Assembly: GCA_903930095.1 (NCBI GenBank)
Contig: CAIYXE010000279.1
Coordinates: 1 to 6,204, forward strand
Reading direction: 5' to 3'
DNA from: an uncultured Hyphomicrobiales bacterium
Lineage (GTDB): Bacteria > Pseudomonadota > Alphaproteobacteria > Rhizobiales > Aestuariivirgaceae
Length of the DNA: 6,204 nt
Position numbers and translations under genes: made by a program. This document shows, one piece after another, positions 5,283-6,204 of the stretch (positions are counted from its first letter, which is position 1; each line of letters starts with the position of its first letter). The notes below the pieces were generated by a model, which was not told where the DNA came from, did not search any database, and saw nothing but the letters and a program-made list of their open reading frames with translations.

Positions 5283-6204
5283 TGGAGGAGAAGCCGGAAG
5301 ACCCACGCGAAGTCGAATGGCACCCGCGCCGTGCGGTGGATGTCGCCGGCCATCGCGCGGCGGAGGCGCGCCTCCTGCAGGCGCACCAGTCGGGCAAGCT
5401 CCACCATGCCTGGCTCATCTCGGGTCCGCGCGGCATCGGCAAGGCAACGCTGGCCTACCGTTTTGCCAAATTCCTGTTCCGTGTGCCGTCGGCGGAGCAG
5501 GCGAGGGCACATGCCTCCCTCCATGTCGCACCGGAATCATCCGCCTTCCGCCAGGTGGCGGCGGGCGGGCATCCGGGGCTGCTCGTCATCCAGCGTGCTC
5601 TCGATGACAAGAGAAAGCGGCTCAAGACGGAGATCGCAGTCGATGACGCGCGTGAGGCGCAGGGTTTTCTCGGGCAGACGGCGGCAGGCGGCGCATGGCG
5701 GGTCGTGGTGGTCGACCCGGCGGATGAGCTGAACAAGTCCTCGGCAAACGCCTTGCTGAAGCTTATCGAGGAGCCCCCGAAACAGGCGGTGTTCCTCCTC
5801 GTCTGCAACCAGCCCGGCCAGTTGCTTCGCACCATCCGCTCGCGCTGTCTCCACCTGCCGCTCCAGCGCCTGGGCATGGAAGATACGGCCAAGGTCCTTC
5901 GCGGTCTTCCTGCCAAGGCCACGGAGGGTGCGGGCGAGGCTGAAATCGAGCAGGCCGCCGGGCTATCGCGCGGGTGTCCGGGTCTCGCCCTCGAGATGAT
6001 CGGGTCAAGCGGTGCTAAGGCCTTTGCCGAGTTCTTGAAGCGCTCCAAGCTGTCGCCAGCCACCGCGGTCGAGATTGCATCGGCCTTTTCGGGCCGCGAA
6101 TCGGCGGAGGACTTCTATATCTTCTGTGACCTGCTGGTGGGCTGGGCGGCGGAGCAGGCGCGGGCCGCAGGGCTTGCCGGGCGCGGGGCAGCACTTGCCG
6201 CCGC
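5282..6204 (+). CDS. holB: DNA polymerase III subunit delta' (partial, runs off the window)
   Basis: First 307 codons of the clamp-loader subunit delta', which with delta and tau/gamma opens the beta clamp and loads it on DNA. The start is fixed by the TGATG overlap with tmk. An AAA+ fold is visible: HHAWLISGPRGIGKATLAYR with Walker A GPRGIGKA (48-55), VVVVDPADELNKSSANALLKLIEEPP (141-166) as the Walker B region, FLLVCNQP (171-178) and the SRC motif (187-189) typical of clamp-loader subunits. The lid (about 195-240) follows, then the start of the helical collar domain. E. coli delta' has a four-Cys zinc module after Walker A; here residues 60-100 contain no Cys. Walker A ends GKA rather than GKT/S, and whether ATP binds is unclear. 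The C-terminus is missing only because the window ends. Confidence 0.94.
   Translation, partial: MEEKPEDPREVEWHPRRAVDVAGHRAAEARLLQAHQSGKLHHAWLISGPRGIGKATLAYRFAKFLFRVPSAEQARAHASLHVAPESSAFRQVAAGGHPGLLVIQRALDDKRKRLKTEIAVDDAREAQGFLGQTAAGGAWRVVVVDPADELNKSSANALLKLIEEPPKQAVFLLVCNQPGQLLRTIRSRCLHLPLQRLGMEDTAKVLRGLPAKATEGAGEAEIEQAAGLSRGCPGLALEMIGSSGAKAFAEFLKRSKLSPATAVEIASAFSGRESAEDFYIFCDLLVGWAAEQARAAGLAGRGAALAA

Noticed and set aside
4611..5306. Minus-strand open frame of 231 codons opposite tmk
   Set aside because: It exactly shadows tmk, which has all kinase motifs. No independent signals were seen.

Overview
The window looks like ordinary chromosomal DNA from a GC-rich alphaproteobacterium. Three things point there. 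The block rlpA - dacF-type carboxypeptidase - tmk - holB is a gene order I know from Hyphomicrobiales and related orders. The delta' subunit has the alphaproteobacterial form (GPRGIGKAT Walker A, no zinc module). The promoter-like sites resemble alphaproteobacterial ones, including a perfect GCTANAWC-type -10 element and one TTAACCAT CtrA-like octamer. I cannot name the genus. No mobile element, CRISPR array, toxin-antitoxin pair or defence system is visible.

Layout. The first 95 bases are non-coding. A tRNA-Ser(UGA) gene follows on the minus strand with its own promoter, and that promoter's -10 box lies in the loop of a 9-bp inverted repeat. Next, also on the minus strand, is an orphan class II aldolase/adducin-like protein that seems to lack the catalytic Glu and the third metal His of true aldolases. 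Divergent from it on the plus strand is a two-gene unit: a secreted DUF2147 protein and a secreted Sel1-repeat protein 12 nt behind it. After a 115-nt gap come rlpA (lipoprotein with DPBB and SPOR domains) and then, after 78 nt, a penicillin-binding-protein-5-type D-Ala-D-Ala carboxypeptidase. That gene abuts tmk (thymidylate kinase), which overlaps holB (DNA polymerase III delta') by one base. holB runs off the right edge.

How the genes fit together. RlpA and the carboxypeptidase both act on periplasmic peptidoglycan: RlpA-family enzymes cut glycan strands lacking stem peptides at the septum, and the carboxypeptidase trims the terminal D-Ala from pentapeptides. tmk supplies dTDP for dTTP synthesis and holB is part of the clamp loader, so the 3' half couples envelope remodelling with DNA replication. 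The zero-gap and one-base-overlap junctions suggest translational coupling from the carboxypeptidase through holB.

Most interesting signals, all modest: the non-canonical active site of the aldolase-like protein; two face-to-face promoter candidates between it and the DUF2147 gene; a CtrA-like site before rlpA; a possible leaderless start for the carboxypeptidase; and the inverted repeat around the tRNA promoter. I see no convincing evidence of a new multi-gene system.
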